Shown here piece after piece: positions 23,398-35,300 of a DNA stretch of 64,000 nucleotides. The notes under the pieces were generated by a model. That model worked only from the letters and a program-made list of their open reading frames with translations. It did not search any database and was not told the origin of the DNA. The DNA is taken from contig JABAKD010000005.1 in NCBI GenBank assembly GCA_012845835.1, positions 5,730,155 through 5,794,154 of the forward strand, in the 5' to 3' direction. Origin of the DNA: Undaria pinnatifida. Lineage: Eukaryota; Sar; Phaeophyceae; Laminariales; Alariaceae. Made by a program: the position numbers and the translations under genes. Numbering within the stretch: the first letter of the stretch is position 1; the number at the start of each line of letters is the position of its first letter.

Positions 23398-24069
23398 TTC
23401 GAATAGCTTTAAGATCAAGCGCACTCGTCGGTCTTCATTTGACCGAGTGTGAGTGTGTCTTTTTATTACATCAAGAAATATAAATCAATTCGCAACGGTA
23501 GCGATCGACGTCCACCGCATGTTCTCCATCATTACTCGACAGAGCACTAACAACCCGAGCATCAGGCCTGGGCTGGACCTCCGCTGGCCTGCCACATATA
23601 CAAGGAGTACACAGGAACTTGCGTACAAACCCGGTAGACCCACGCCCACTCCAAAAGTTAACTCACACTAGATCAATTTTTTTTTTATGCATACTGAATT
23701 CCACATATATATATGTCTGTTTTTGTCCCCCTCAATGAGGTTACACAGTTTATAGGTGCAGAACAAGGCTGTACGTCCAAGTCCTGTTGATCCTGGCATT
23801 AGCAGGGGAGTCACCGATCTGTATCCCACGAGGGCATACACACCCCGTAACACGCGCGATCGAAGTATCACACGCAGCTTGCAAAGTTGATATATATATG
23901 ATCAAAATCCTTTTTGGTTTATCTCACAGCTGAAGTGAATTTTCATTTTTTCAATATATTTTCCTCCGCAATGTCGGTGGCTTTCCTACATGAAGCATTG
24001 TATATTTGATTTACCAACAACCAGTGTTGTTTAAAAACGTACTATTACTAGTAGATGGGGCGTTGCCTG

Positions 24070-24632
24070 TATAGAACTACTTACAAATATCGATTCCCTG
24101 AGCGGCCTCCATTATTTTCGCTTCCCACACTAACTTTAAGATGTTCTCCTCTCCGGACGGCTGAGCGGGCTCGGATGCCTGAAACAACGCTTCTCAGCGC
24201 TTCTCGCCGTTTCCTTTTTTTATGAGTATACTAGCAATCCTTTTTTGTGAGTATCATTTTTTTGCCTATGATACAGGCATTCGAACCCACGCACGCCAGG
24301 CTCAGAAGCGGTGAGTCTATCCACTAGACCACAAAGTCACAGTGACTCTGTGGTCAATAGCGGATAGTCTTATACATCATTTTTTTCCTGATGATACCGG
24401 GACTCGAACCCACGCAAACCAGTCTCAGAAGCGAAAAGTCTGTCTACTAGACCACAAAGTCACGGTGACTCTGTGGTCTAGTGGATAGTCCTATAGACCT
24501 GCTTACAACTGTCGATTTCCTGACCGGCCTGAATTTTTTGCGCGTCCCACACTAACTTTAAGATATTCTCCTCTCTGGACGGCTTAGCGGGCTCGGATGC
24601 CTGAAACAGCGCTTCTCAGCGTTTCTCAGGTT
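24070..24632. repeat. Composite element: 130-bp direct repeats flanking two tRNA-like palindromes
   Basis: Direct repeats at about 24070-24212 and 24488-24632 share CCCACACTAACTTTAAGAT, GGACGGCT, GCGGGCTCGGATGCCTGAAA and CGCTTCTCAGCG. Between them, two units (24265-24355 and 24395-24490) each carry, on the minus strand, TGGTCTAGTGGATAGA (A-box) and GGGTTCGAATGCC or GGGTTCGAGTCCC (B-box). Each is closed by an opposite tRNA head (GTGACTCTGTGGTC) that forms a roughly 20-bp inverted repeat across the junction. It has the shape of a small multi-headed SINE or TRIM-like unit. Confidence 0.7.
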
Positions 24633-24689
24633 TAGATTTTTCTTTCAAAATTGAATACCACGTACCGATACTTCTACATCACCAGGCTT

Positions 24690-25450
24690 CTACATGCCAT
24701 GTACTACGTTGTTGAATCACAATGCATGCCCAGCTCAGCTCAGCCCAGCTATATATAGCTCATAGCAGCGTAGCGCAGCGCCGTGCGGTGCTGTGCGGTA
24801 CGGTGCCGTGCCTTGTCCTGCGCTGAGGTGATGTGTCATGCTGCGCTGTGCTTTCTTTCGAACATACAGCAGTAGTACCAGAATCATCCCACGGTAGGAG
24901 TTGCACTTTTGGAGCCAAAAGATTCTGGTCGGTTGAGCTCTTCAGGTGAGGAAATACCGGTTAGAAAAAAAAATATACGAGTGTACTTTGTGTTGGGACT
25001 TTGGTATATAGAAGCTTGGTCGGGTTGCGCGAAAGAATGCCTTCGACATCATATTTCGGGGTTGGTATTGAGCTCCTCATGTTAGGATCTCAGAAACTTT
25101 CTGCGGCAACCCTACCGTAGAATGGCTCACCAGGTATGAAAATCAGTACCAGGTACCAGGTACCGGTATGTACATGCTGTGTACTCGTCGTTTTACTTTT
25201 TCTTCAGTTGGTCTCTCCCGGTCCCCATGTTTTTCCCCCCACGCAAATTACACCCGTACTACCGATCCGAACGTGACACCGCCAACAAGCACACATCAAG
25301 ACACAAGGCAATAGTTTTCTGCACAAGAAGTTCTTGGCGGTATCAATTCGCTGTTCGCATCATCAGGTCACGGGCCTCTTTTTCCCGCACCCTATACATG
25401 TTTAGTTGCATTCTTCCTTGCGCGAGCGTAGCGAACGGCATCAGCCGCCC
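24690..25450. repeat. Outer right arm of the large inverted repeat (outer blocks)
   Basis: 24690-24880 pairs with 9060-8760, and 25255-25450 pairs with 8670-8459, in reverse complement. Landmarks are the GTGCGGTACGGTGCCGTGCC run and GATC(C/A)GAACGTGA. The peptide predicted across 25179-25613 is not a gene: its middle is this repeat. Confidence 0.65.
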
Positions 25451-28229
25451 AAGGAGCGGAACCTTTGTAAAACATATTACACTAATACATCCTTTTTTTC
25501 TCCGGCTCCTTCCCTCCGTTAAAACTTGTACCTGTCTAGAAGGATCTGTCGCAATGTGCAGTGCGCTGCCCAATATCCTCGTGATGCATCTTTTGATCTA
25601 TGTGTTCTTGTAAGCTTTCCGGTTGGGGCTGGTGTACGCCCTGCTTATCGTATCCTGCACGTTTGTATTTTTTCTGCTTCTCTTGCTTCTTTCCTTTCTT
25701 TCTAGATTTATTTCGTTACATTTTTCTCCTGCAATACATTATATCTCCTTATTTCTAAATTGCCTCATCTTGAGTTCCATTCGTTTCCCCCAGATGGGAA
25801 AATGCACCCGCTATTCGGTTCGACATCCTTTAGCTGTCCCCTTCTTGCAATATGTCACCTCCATCTTGCAATATGTCACCTCCATCCACCACTTTCGTTC
25901 ACTGCCACAGAAGTATCAGCTCTGTAAAGGAAAATCGTGGTGACTGAACTAGTCGGCGTGCAATTCAGGCAGTGAACGATGTTACATAGGATGGTAGTAC
26001 GTTCCTGTGGCGCACTTATATTAAGGACGGTCCATATGCTGAATCCCTATCACTCACCTCTGGTCCAATTCTAGTTCGGGTAGAATTCGCGGTGCTAAAC
26101 TCTATCATGGTCCTCGTTGTAATCGTATCCTATGTTCGCATATCGGGAGGACAGGATGCCTATTTTGCGCTTGCATGGACCTTGGAATTGCCTTACCCCA
26201 AGAATTGGACATTCTACCTTCCCGATATCTCCCTGGTTTCACCATAGTAAGGCGCGTAGGCTGGATCGCTCTCACTCATATCTGGTCAAGTCGTAATTCA
26301 TGTAGTATCGGCAGCACTCACATTTCCTCTGGTCGTTATTGCAATCGTATCCTGTACTCGTATATCGAGAGGCTAGACCGTCCAATTCTCGGGATGCGGC
26401 AATTCAATTGTTCGCGCCAGCGCAAAGCGAGTTGTCGAGCCGTACAATGGGGTGGGTGCCGTCGCGTGATGCGGGTGATATACAAGCACAATAGTGATAT
26501 GCGTGAAATTGCGTTCTTTCGTTCGGCGATCATGTTAATAAACATTGGCCTTTAGTCGGACACCAGACTTCTCAAGATCATGACCAAGTCTTGAAACGGC
26601 TGAATCTCGGACACTGTAGGGATCGGCTTGTTGCCGTTCCCTTTCAATGCAGCACAGAGCTTCCAACAGTTTAACCCTCACTCGCACACTCTAGGCCCTC
26701 CGACACGTCATCGTATCATTATTTCTGCTGGACGTCAGAATCGTCACGGCGCTAAACACGTACCGTATTACACCGGTCTCTTTACCGCTGGCCGATACGT
26801 GTGAGCTTGTGAACTTAACGCTCTACCATGGAATGATACTTTCATAGAACACTGATTTTATCTTTGCGTGCCTACTCGACATAAGAAAAAAAAAGGCGTG
26901 GAGAGGGGAGTGGAGAATGAAGGACCGGAGTGTGCACCCCAGTATTCCATAGTGCGGTGCACCGTCATACGTAGCTACCTGGTGGTCTGTACCCGTGATC
27001 CAGTATGCATCACGCATTTGTTTTGCAATTGAAAGGACCCGAGCTACGATAGAGATTGCACTTTTCGTCTGACATGGTGTATGAATGACAGGGCTCCTTG
27101 ACCCAAACTCATCGGAAACATGTTGTTTGTTTTGCATGATTTTCATTGTATACCTAGGCCAAGGGTTTTTCACCCGGTAGCACTGTTGTTTTTCTCCAAG
27201 TCAGTTTTTGGGTTGAGAAGGACATGTCTTAAGCTCCTGAAGTGAGCAACCTCAGAAAAAACAGTGGTGCATCTCTATCGTAGCACGCGCCAGAAGGAGG
27301 GCGGTAGGTGTTGCGGATACAACAAACACAGCCGCATTATACGCACATATGGTTTGCGAGATGAAAGTAGGAGAACGGGAGTTGTTCGGTGATTGGGGTT
27401 CAGTGCAATGCTTGTCTCCCCTCTGGTGACATACGCGTAGCATTGACTCTGCTCTTGCTCGATGTAATAGCTGGGTGGCTTTATGACCTTTGAGATATCG
27501 TACACGTATTATTAGAACTGGAAATTGATAGTTGCGCCAGCATCCAGGGTCGCGGGCGAAGTCGCGGCCATCGCCCCCCGCCCGGCTTGTGAGGAAGGGC
27601 TACCGAAAGCATTCACGGAGGGAGTGCCCCGCTGGAGGTGTCACGTTTTGACCCAATTAAAATTTACTACAGAAAGGCAGAAGACTGTTATTTGGGGCCA
27701 TGTTTAGGCAAATTATTTTGGATCAGGGGTGGTGAATTGGCTGAGTAGAAAATCGCACAATGCATGCAAAGTATTTGCGATAAATAAGTAAACGGAATGG
27801 TGCTGTACACAACAGTCCATGTCCTTGAAGTTTGTATTCTATGGTAGGTTGGGTCAAGAAAATATAAAAGGAGGGTGACAAAATAAAAACCAGTAACAAC
27901 TGCTAAACGAAAGGAATGACTCACATAACAACTGAAACAAAACTTATGGCAGGGGTGGAAGCTGGAACGAGCAGCTGTCAAAACAAGCGCCAGCGGTACG
28001 TCAAATACAAGTCGCTGTTAAGGTGTCCCGGTATCCCTTCTGCTTGACATGGGGCCGTGCCTATTTCTTTTAATTGGGAACAACGCGCCTCTTCTCTCAG
28101 AAGCCCATAATCAACCGTGATATCTTAATGTTGGACACAAATCACTGGGTGCCTACTTCCAAAACGCGTACCTGATAGACAGATTGTGTTGAACAGCTAC
28201 AGTAAGCACAATTAGTAATATAATTCTTA
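25451..28229. other. Intergenic; includes a dispersed repeat at 27.06-27.30 kb
   Basis: A 21-bp doublet (CTTGCAATATGTCACCTCCA) lies at 25847-25890. The block 27060-27295 is a diverged direct copy of 58900-59115, listed separately. Elsewhere I see no domain, no convincing exon and no RNA gene. The 3' end of the glycosyltransferase gene abuts at 28233. Confidence 0.5.
27060..27295 (+). repeat. Dispersed repeat, copy 1 (partner at 58.9 kb)
   Basis: Shared words, in order, with 58900-59115: CTTGACCCAAA, TCGGAAACA, TTGTTT, CCAGG/TAGGCCA, TCTCCAAGTC, GGTGCATCT and ATCGTAGCACGCG. Same orientation, roughly 70-75 percent similar by eye. No ORF is conserved between copies. Confidence 0.7.
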
Positions 28230-28232
28230 CTA

Positions 28233-29318
28233 CTAGATGCGCAGCTCATCCGCATGACATGCCACCATTTCCGGCAAAGAGAGCGCCCGAGTAGCGTCCA
28301 ATCGAGCCTGAACTCCCAAGCGATCGCGAAGTCCCGAATCGCTAGCCAAGATCTCGAGGGCATCGGCCAACGCCCTCGGCGTAGGCTCTGCCACCACCAT
28401 ACCGTTTTCCATGTGCCGAACTAGCTCCCCCGTGCCCCCAAACCCGAATGTCACCAACGGCACGCCAAGTAGCATAGATTCCGGACCCACCATCCCGAAC
28501 GTGTCGGCGCTGATCGAGGGTACCACAAGAGCAGTGGCCCGCTGGACCTCACAAGGCACGTCATCGACCGAGAGGAACCCTTTAAAGCTAATGGTTGCGT
28601 TAAGGTCCCGTGCAAGGGTTTCCATGTGACCTCGAAGAGGGCCGCTTCCTACGATGACCCCTTGAGTTATACGCCTCCCTTGCGTCCCGTTCGCCCACCT
28701 TCGCCTCTGCAGAGCAGCCATCGCGCGAACAAACATACCCGGCGTCTTACAGGTCGCGAGGTTGCCCACCATGATAAACCTCGCCGGTTGGAGGCTGTCC
28801 CCACTTCCTGCCTGTGTCGCTTGAGGAAACCAAAAAGCGCTGTTAGTGCCTCGTGTGGGACCCATGATTGGGTTTAACCCCCCCCCATTGCTACCGCAGG
28901 ATCGGGCGGCCTTCAGAACCCTTGCTGCGTCCATCACCGGATGGCAAACTTTGACCGGCAGCCCCCCAGCATTCACGGTGACTGCCGGGTTGTGCGCGAC
29001 GTAGTGCGACGGCCCAACGAGCGAGGTAGCTGCCGAGAACCAGGGCGACATGTAGCCGCCTGCAATGGCCCCCAGGTTTACCATGCGCGTCTTCACACCG
29101 GCTAGTCGCGCCAGATGTAGGAGGTACGCATCATTATCTAATCCCCCGTTAGACATTACCAATGCGTCGAACAAAGTGAGATGGTGGTAAAGTTTGCCGA
29201 GCGATCGCGCCACATCGGGATAGTCTGAGACGACGTCTTCCCAAGTCGTCGCGTTTAAGAGGATGGAGTAGAGGAAATATGACATTGCGCCACTTTCCCG
29301 TTCTGCTGTATCCCATGC
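28233..29318 (-). CDS. Exon 3 of a GT4-family glycosyltransferase (catalytic part)
   Basis: Starts at a splice acceptor with a clear pyrimidine tract (CTTTTTCC ... ACGGCAG at 29319) and ends at TAG (28233-28235). The 361 codons give residues 535-895 of the joined gene. Visible GT4 landmarks are FDALVMSNGG and the following helix of the N-terminal Rossmann half, RFIMVGNL at the start of the C-terminal half, GVIVGSGPL, the VVPSISADTFG region, and PESMLLGVPLVTF followed by GGTGELV. The E-x7-E nucleotide-sugar motif reads D806-x7-E814, an Asp replacing the first Glu. Such enzymes transfer a sugar from a nucleotide donor with retention. The substrate cannot be named. No stops or frameshifts are seen. 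Confidence 0.88.
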   Translation of the reverse strand, partial: AWDTAERESGAMSYFLYSILLNATTWEDVVSDYPDVARSLGKLYHHLTLFDALVMSNGGLDNDAYLLHLARLAGVKTRMVNLGAIAGGYMSPWFSAATSLVGPSHYVAHNPAVTVNAGGLPVKVCHPVMDAARVLKAARSCGSNGGGLNPIMGPTRGTNSAFWFPQATQAGSGDSLQPARFIMVGNLATCKTPGMFVRAMAALQRRRWANGTQGRRITQGVIVGSGPLRGHMETLARDLNATISFKGFLSVDDVPCEVQRATALVVPSISADTFGMVGPESMLLGVPLVTFGFGGTGELVRHMENGMVVAEPTPRALADALEILASDSGLRDRLGVQARLDATRALSLPEMVACHADELRI

Positions 29319-32300
29319 CTGCCGTCGAAGAAATGTGGATTTGGAAAAAGACGCACAGAGGGAGGGCAGTTGTTACGTCTCCCTCAAACGAGGAAAAACA
29401 CTGTTGCCAAATAATACGACCAATACGTTGGAAGCCTTGATGCCCACGAAACAATTTTCAAGTAGAATTAACATTTGATGCCCAGCTTTTGTTTTCGTTT
29501 TAGAGTTAACCTTTGATGCCACCTTTGTTTCGTTGTGAAAACAACAAATAGTCTCCAACACAGTCGAAAATAACCTCTTGTGTCACGTCGCAGGTTGGCA
29601 CAGTACAACGCGCGAACATTGAGGGCAACGGAATGATCTCTCTCATGCCACAGGCGACCATCCTATCGCTTTTGCGGCCGAATGAAAGCGGATAGAGGTG
29701 GGGGTCATTGGTTCAATATTTTGAGCAAAGTGGTTCTCGGGATACTCGTACAAACATGCGGCGGATTTTTCCCGACGCAGAGATTTTTCATACCAATGCC
29801 GGTACAATACTATATTTCTCACCCGTAAACCAACAGCAACACACGCAGTACGCCACCAGGCATCAGTCAAAGAAAATGGACAACATAAGAAGATCGTATC
29901 AATTTCAGAATTTGACGCTCTTTGTTCTGACAGAAATCGCACCAAAATCTGTCCGCAGATTATAACAGCAGCGGTACGATAACATGCAATCTATTTCTTC
30001 GAAATCTCCGTTTTGTTCAAAACCGACGAATTCAACCACTTACACGATACTGGGGTCCTGCCGACGAATGGACGTTTAATATCAGGTACAGGGGGGAATA
30101 GGTTATCACTTTCCAGGCTTTACACGTCTCACGCGCGTAGCCCTGCGAGTACAGCAGAGCACACAAGCGGACCGACAACCCCTTGCCGATTGATAGGCCT
30201 ACAGTAGAAGCCAGCCTACTGTTGTGGGCGGTGACGGAGTTCCCAATGCCCTCTATGAACAGGTGGGCGGGCCCGCCGTGGGTGGACAGGTGGGCGGGCT
30301 CGCCGTGCGCCTTGGGGGAGGTCGGCTACGGCGGCGTTCTGATCTGTGCCAGAGCCCTCAGAGCCCCCTACGGACAGTGAGGATGGCTCGCCGAGGGCCC
30401 TGGGTGGGGGTTCGGACACAGCAGACCTCTGGACGGTGCCGAAGCCATCGGTGCGCCAGCGGTCGCACGCTACCGAGCAGCCTACGACGGGCCGAACGAA
30501 CCGGGGGTTGACCGGGCCCTCCTTGGAGACGGCGGCGTCAGCGACCTGTCGACTACGCTCGGGAAGCAGATCAACAAAATTGTCACCGCCCGCGCGTGAC
30601 ATTATGGAGCAATCCTACGACCCGGCTGTGGCAGGTGATCCGCGGGGGCCGTCCGGCATCTATGCAGAGGGTGGCAGTGCGAGGGTACGTGGGGGACACG
30701 GTGGACATCTCGGCGCGCGTCCACACCATGCTTGAAAGCCTGGACGCAATAGATTCCTTGGCCTTTGTGCCGCGCGGTGAGGTCGGCGTCAACCTTCCGC
30801 TGTCGCATCACCTTTGCATTCTGGGACACGCGATTGTAACCGTTGCAACCCGCGGGCTTCCGCAGGATGCTGCGGATGTCCACGTGGCGCGCGCCCGCGT
30901 GGAGGCTCTGCGCGTCGCGTTCGAGCTCGGGGGGAAGACGCTAAACACTCATGTGATGGAGCACTACGCCATCGCTAATAGCCAGGGGAGCCGGGAGCCT
31001 GGCTCGCTGTTACGAAGGACCTCGTGGTGTTTATGATGGATCTTCGCGCGGTATCCGACATCTGCTACCACAGCTGGGTCTACCCGCCGACGGTGAATGC
31101 CTTCCCGGCCATCCCGGGGCCGCATTGACATCTGCTGCCACAGCTGAGCCTACCCGCCAACGGAAAATGCCTTCCCGGCCATCCCGGGGCCGCATTGGCC
31201 CCGACTCGACGCCTACATAAAAGGTGGTAGGCTCATCAACGCCGACGTCCTTCAACCCGCTGTCGCTGTCGCCCCCGCCCTCGACGCGGCCGGTGTTGTG
31301 AACGGCGAGTGCTGGCAGCGGTCAAAGAACGGAAGGTGCCGTTTTGGGGCCACCTGCGCCTTTAAGCACGTCGGCCCCGCCCAGCGGAGGGGAGCGGCAC
31401 TGAAACGGTGGCGGGGGGAGGGGGGCGGTGATGGATCGGCTGATGGCGGTACTGTCGCTGCGGATGCCCCGGCCAAGAAGGTCAAGGACAAGGGGAAAGC
31501 GGCGGCAGCGGGTGGCAGTGGCGGCGGCGGAAGCAGCGGCGGCGGTGGTCCTGGCAGCGGCGGCGGGGGCTCCGGCAGCGGCGGCGGGGGTTCCGGCAGC
31601 GACGGGGGTGGCAGCGGCGACGGTGGCGGCGGGAGCGGGTCGTCGGGCGTGGGGGCTCCACTCGCTCCGCAACGGCCAAAGCGGACGAATAGGGGGGCGG
31701 GCCTCACCCCATGGGGTCGAGGCCGATCAGAGGGTGTACGGAAGTAGCAGAGCAAGAGGCGCAGCTCGTTTGTTCCGAATCGGCGTCCGCTGGGGGCCCA
31801 GGTGTGACGAGTTTTTTTAACCGCTGTGTGTCGATGTTGCGCGACATGCCCCGTGTCGCATTGCATAGCATGGAATCTCAGGTGGAGTTCTTGGGCCAAG
31901 TGACCCAGCGGTATTTACAGTAATTTCGGGTGAGTGGTAGCCGTTTCGGATGCATGCACACCATCGAAATAGCCCGGGGGGTGCCACGTGTGAAAGCAAC
32001 TAGGATTCGGTTTGGTTCAGGAGAGGGAAAGGATTTTCTGAGGTATAACAGTTGGCGGCCATCGCGGAACACGGTACCCCCGCCCATGTTAAAGGGGGCA
32101 CGGATATCGATGAGGCCTTAGGCATACTTCAACCATAGCAGCACAGCCTCACACTCTGACAGCAACCTCGCAAAGATCTTTGACGACGTTCAGCTTGGAC
32201 GGGCAGTACTTTTTCCGCGCATCGAAGCACATACCACCCCTGATTTGAGGCTGTCTCCGTTGGGCGTGGTGGTGTTGATGGCAAAACCTCGGACCATCCA

Positions 32301-35300
32301 CCACCTGACGTTCTCGGTGCCTCCGCGCACACACAGCGTTAACGCCGACACCAGTTTCGAACAAGCGCCCCCCGTAGCGTTGGGTCGCGTGCTACGAGAC
32401 GTCACTTGGCGCACGCTGTACCTGCACCGACGATTCGGGCCGCGCGCATGTATTGTGTTCAGTAAGATAGATGCCACGGAGGCGTTTCGTCAGGACAGTG
32501 TGCAGTGGGGTGGGGCGCCCGTGTTTGGATACGGCTTTCACGAGTGGGGCGTGGCCGATCGTAGGTTGCAGTTCGGGTGGGTGGCTCGCCGGGGTTCCTC
32601 TGATTGTTTTCGACAGCCCTCGAACACTCTCATTGACACCCGTCGTACTACGATGCCGTAGTGATGGAACAAGAGCGTACCGCGACGCAGCATGTCGCGG
32701 TCACTCCGCCAAGAGCAGCTGATCGGCCGGCTCCGTTGCAACTTGAGTGTCGGGCCTCCCGCGGACAAGGACGGGGGTGGAGGAGCGGTTGTTTCGTACG
32801 ATATTACGTAGATGACGGGGTTTTGGTAGAGGTACAATGGTGGCCCGATGGTCGGCGCTGTCGACATGCGTCCGCGTCTCTAGCGTCGGACCATTATCAG
32901 CTCTTCGGGGAGAGATCCGCGAGGGATCCTACTCTTTTGTCTCCTCAGAGGTTTTGCAATGGGACACGGGGTTGTGCGTGCTTGATTGGGACATTAGTAC
33001 GGTGGCATGGACAATTTCCGTTTCCCTTGTAAAGCTGGAGCGACTCCACGATACGCTAAGCGAGTGGCCCTCGGACCGCGAACATACGTCCGAGAAAGAG
33101 TTAAGCTATCTGACCGGTCGGCGGCTGCACCTGTGTGAGGTAGTGCGAGTAGGGAAATGTCTAATTCGGCACATGCTTACCACCGTAAGCTTGCGCTTCG
33201 TTCACGCGTGGGGCGCGAAGTTCCACGTAGCGCACACAAGCGCAGCCTCGTCCCCACGTATCCGTTTGGGTCCTGAGTTCCACGCAGACGTGTTTATTTT
33301 GCGTCTGTTCGTGGAAGGAGGGTTAGGGTCCCCGGCATGTCGTTTCTTCGCCACGCTGTACCGTAGTTACACACAGCCGCCGGCGTTTTTCTTGAGGTCG
33401 GACGCCTCCGGCGATGCCATGGGGGGTTGCACTCAGTTTGTGCATGGCCGTAGTTGTATGACCATAGACCCGCGCATCCCTACTATGGCGGGACGGAGCA
33501 CGTCGGATTTTCACCAACCAGGCAGACATTGCTTGCAACAAGCGCGAAGCGCCGTGAGGTGTTCGGCGAGTCGTATGAAGAGTGAACTGCATCCTTCCAA
33601 GAACCGCTCGTAAGGCGGACTTCGGCATCCCGTGCTTACTTTCTTGCTGCTGGATGACAGCGCCAATGAGTTACTTTGTTTTCTGGTGTGGCCACTCCAG
33701 AGACAGCAATGGGTCATATGTAACTGCCTCGTGGGTGCCTTACCACATTCACACTACTTGGCGCGCTTACTTCCCTTGTGCATAGTTAGGATTCTCCACC
33801 CCGCACAATATGATCCAACTGAATAACCACCATGGTGACCGCCAAAAAGAAGAAAAAAAAAACGGTACGCTGGATGTCTAGCTCACGCAGTGATTGGCAT
33901 GTTTTACAGCGTCGCCATGGGGGGTGATTTGTTTTGGCCTGAGCCCAGACGAAGCCTGTGGTGATGTTTTGACTTTGACGGCGACGTACGCGAGCGGCTG
34001 CGGGCAACGATCCGGGACTGGGACAATCTGTCGATTAACGTGTTTGAATTTGTTGGGCACGGTGGTAAATGGCGTTGATATACGTCACGCAGTCGAACAT
34101 ACGGCTTAGGTACGCAAGGGATATTATCTTAATGCGGGGGGATAACACGTCTGCCGTTCAATTGCTTTCTATATGCAAGGGGGGGGGAACACCCAGATCC
34201 GGGGCGCCCATGCGCCTTTAGGATGCCTGGAGATAGGTGGCGGGTGGTGTTTTGACGCGTTGCACGTTGCTGGGGTGGAGAACACCATCGCCGATGGCAT
34301 CTCACCTTGGAACCCGGAGGCTATCGACGATAACGTCCACGCCTTCCAGCCCGACGTTGAGTTGCATCGGCAGGTACTGGGCACAGCGGACGTCGTGATA
34401 TGCTCAGGAGTGTTAGCAACCATCCACCAGTCGGTTGCGCCATCGTCTCACCGAGCGTATAAGTTGAGTTTCCGGTCTTGGACCGCTTTTTCGGGGTTGA
34501 TTGGGGAGGCTAAGTATTTTTACACGGCTGTCTCCGATGCAGATGAGGTTCAGGCATTGCTCAAGTTTGTGGCGTGGTGTGCATCGGAGGGTAACCAAGC
34601 CGGTACTATTGCCAGAAAACGTTCGGCCGTGTTACACTTCCACTGCGTCAACTTACAAATGGAGTTTCCCACGTCGTCGTCGCTTATTAAACGCGCATTG
34701 AAAGGAGTTGGACGGTCGCACATCGTCGCAGGGACTCTAAAACGAGTGCGCCGCCCGATTCCTAGGGACGCACTCTTGGTATGACAGGGATTGACTTCGT
34801 TGTGGGGCCCAGGCGGCCGAGTTCTTTGAATATCTTTGGCGTTGGGCTCTTTTTTTGTGGCGAGCTCGCATGAAATATTTGACTCAGCGACCGGAGTGAT
34901 ACACCCCGTGAACTGTTTGACAAGGACGGACGTGGCGTTGTATCGGGGGGAGCATCGATTGGCTTGGTTGCAGTGGCACCAGGCGACTAATATCGAGGTT
35001 CGTTTTCGAGGTCATAAAGGTGACCAGGCCCAACAGGGGTCGGTTATCGTGCGCACACGCGACGGCGCCGGGGGGGTACGTCCAGGGGTGGGAGCAGGCG
35101 GCGGGGCCGTCGCTCTCATGTAGATTTGTTGTCCGGTTATCCGGCACTGCCGGAAAGCGCCCCCTTGTCGTCGTATTGCTTCGGTAACGAGGTTAGAGTG
35201 TGGAGCTACACGGAGGCTCTCGCGGCTCTTCGCCGGGTGGTAGCGAACGCAGGGGATGATCTCAGCGAAGTTGGCCACCACTCATTGCGTATCGGTGAAG

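Noticed and set aside
24265..24490. Functional tRNA genes (TGGTCTAGTGG with GGTTCGAATCC-like boxes)
   Set aside because: No matching acceptor stems and no pairing anticodon arms. The heads are palindromic and repeated, which fits tRNA-derived repeats.
25179..25613. 144-codon plus-strand ORF as a membrane protein
   Set aside because: Its middle is the outer right arm block of the inverted repeat, and the left-arm partner is not open in the same frame.
31252..31899. Minus-strand Pro-rich ORF of about 215 codons
   Set aside because: It is the complement of the Gly/Ser-coding tail of the YR element gag. The plus strand has the zinc finger and explains it.
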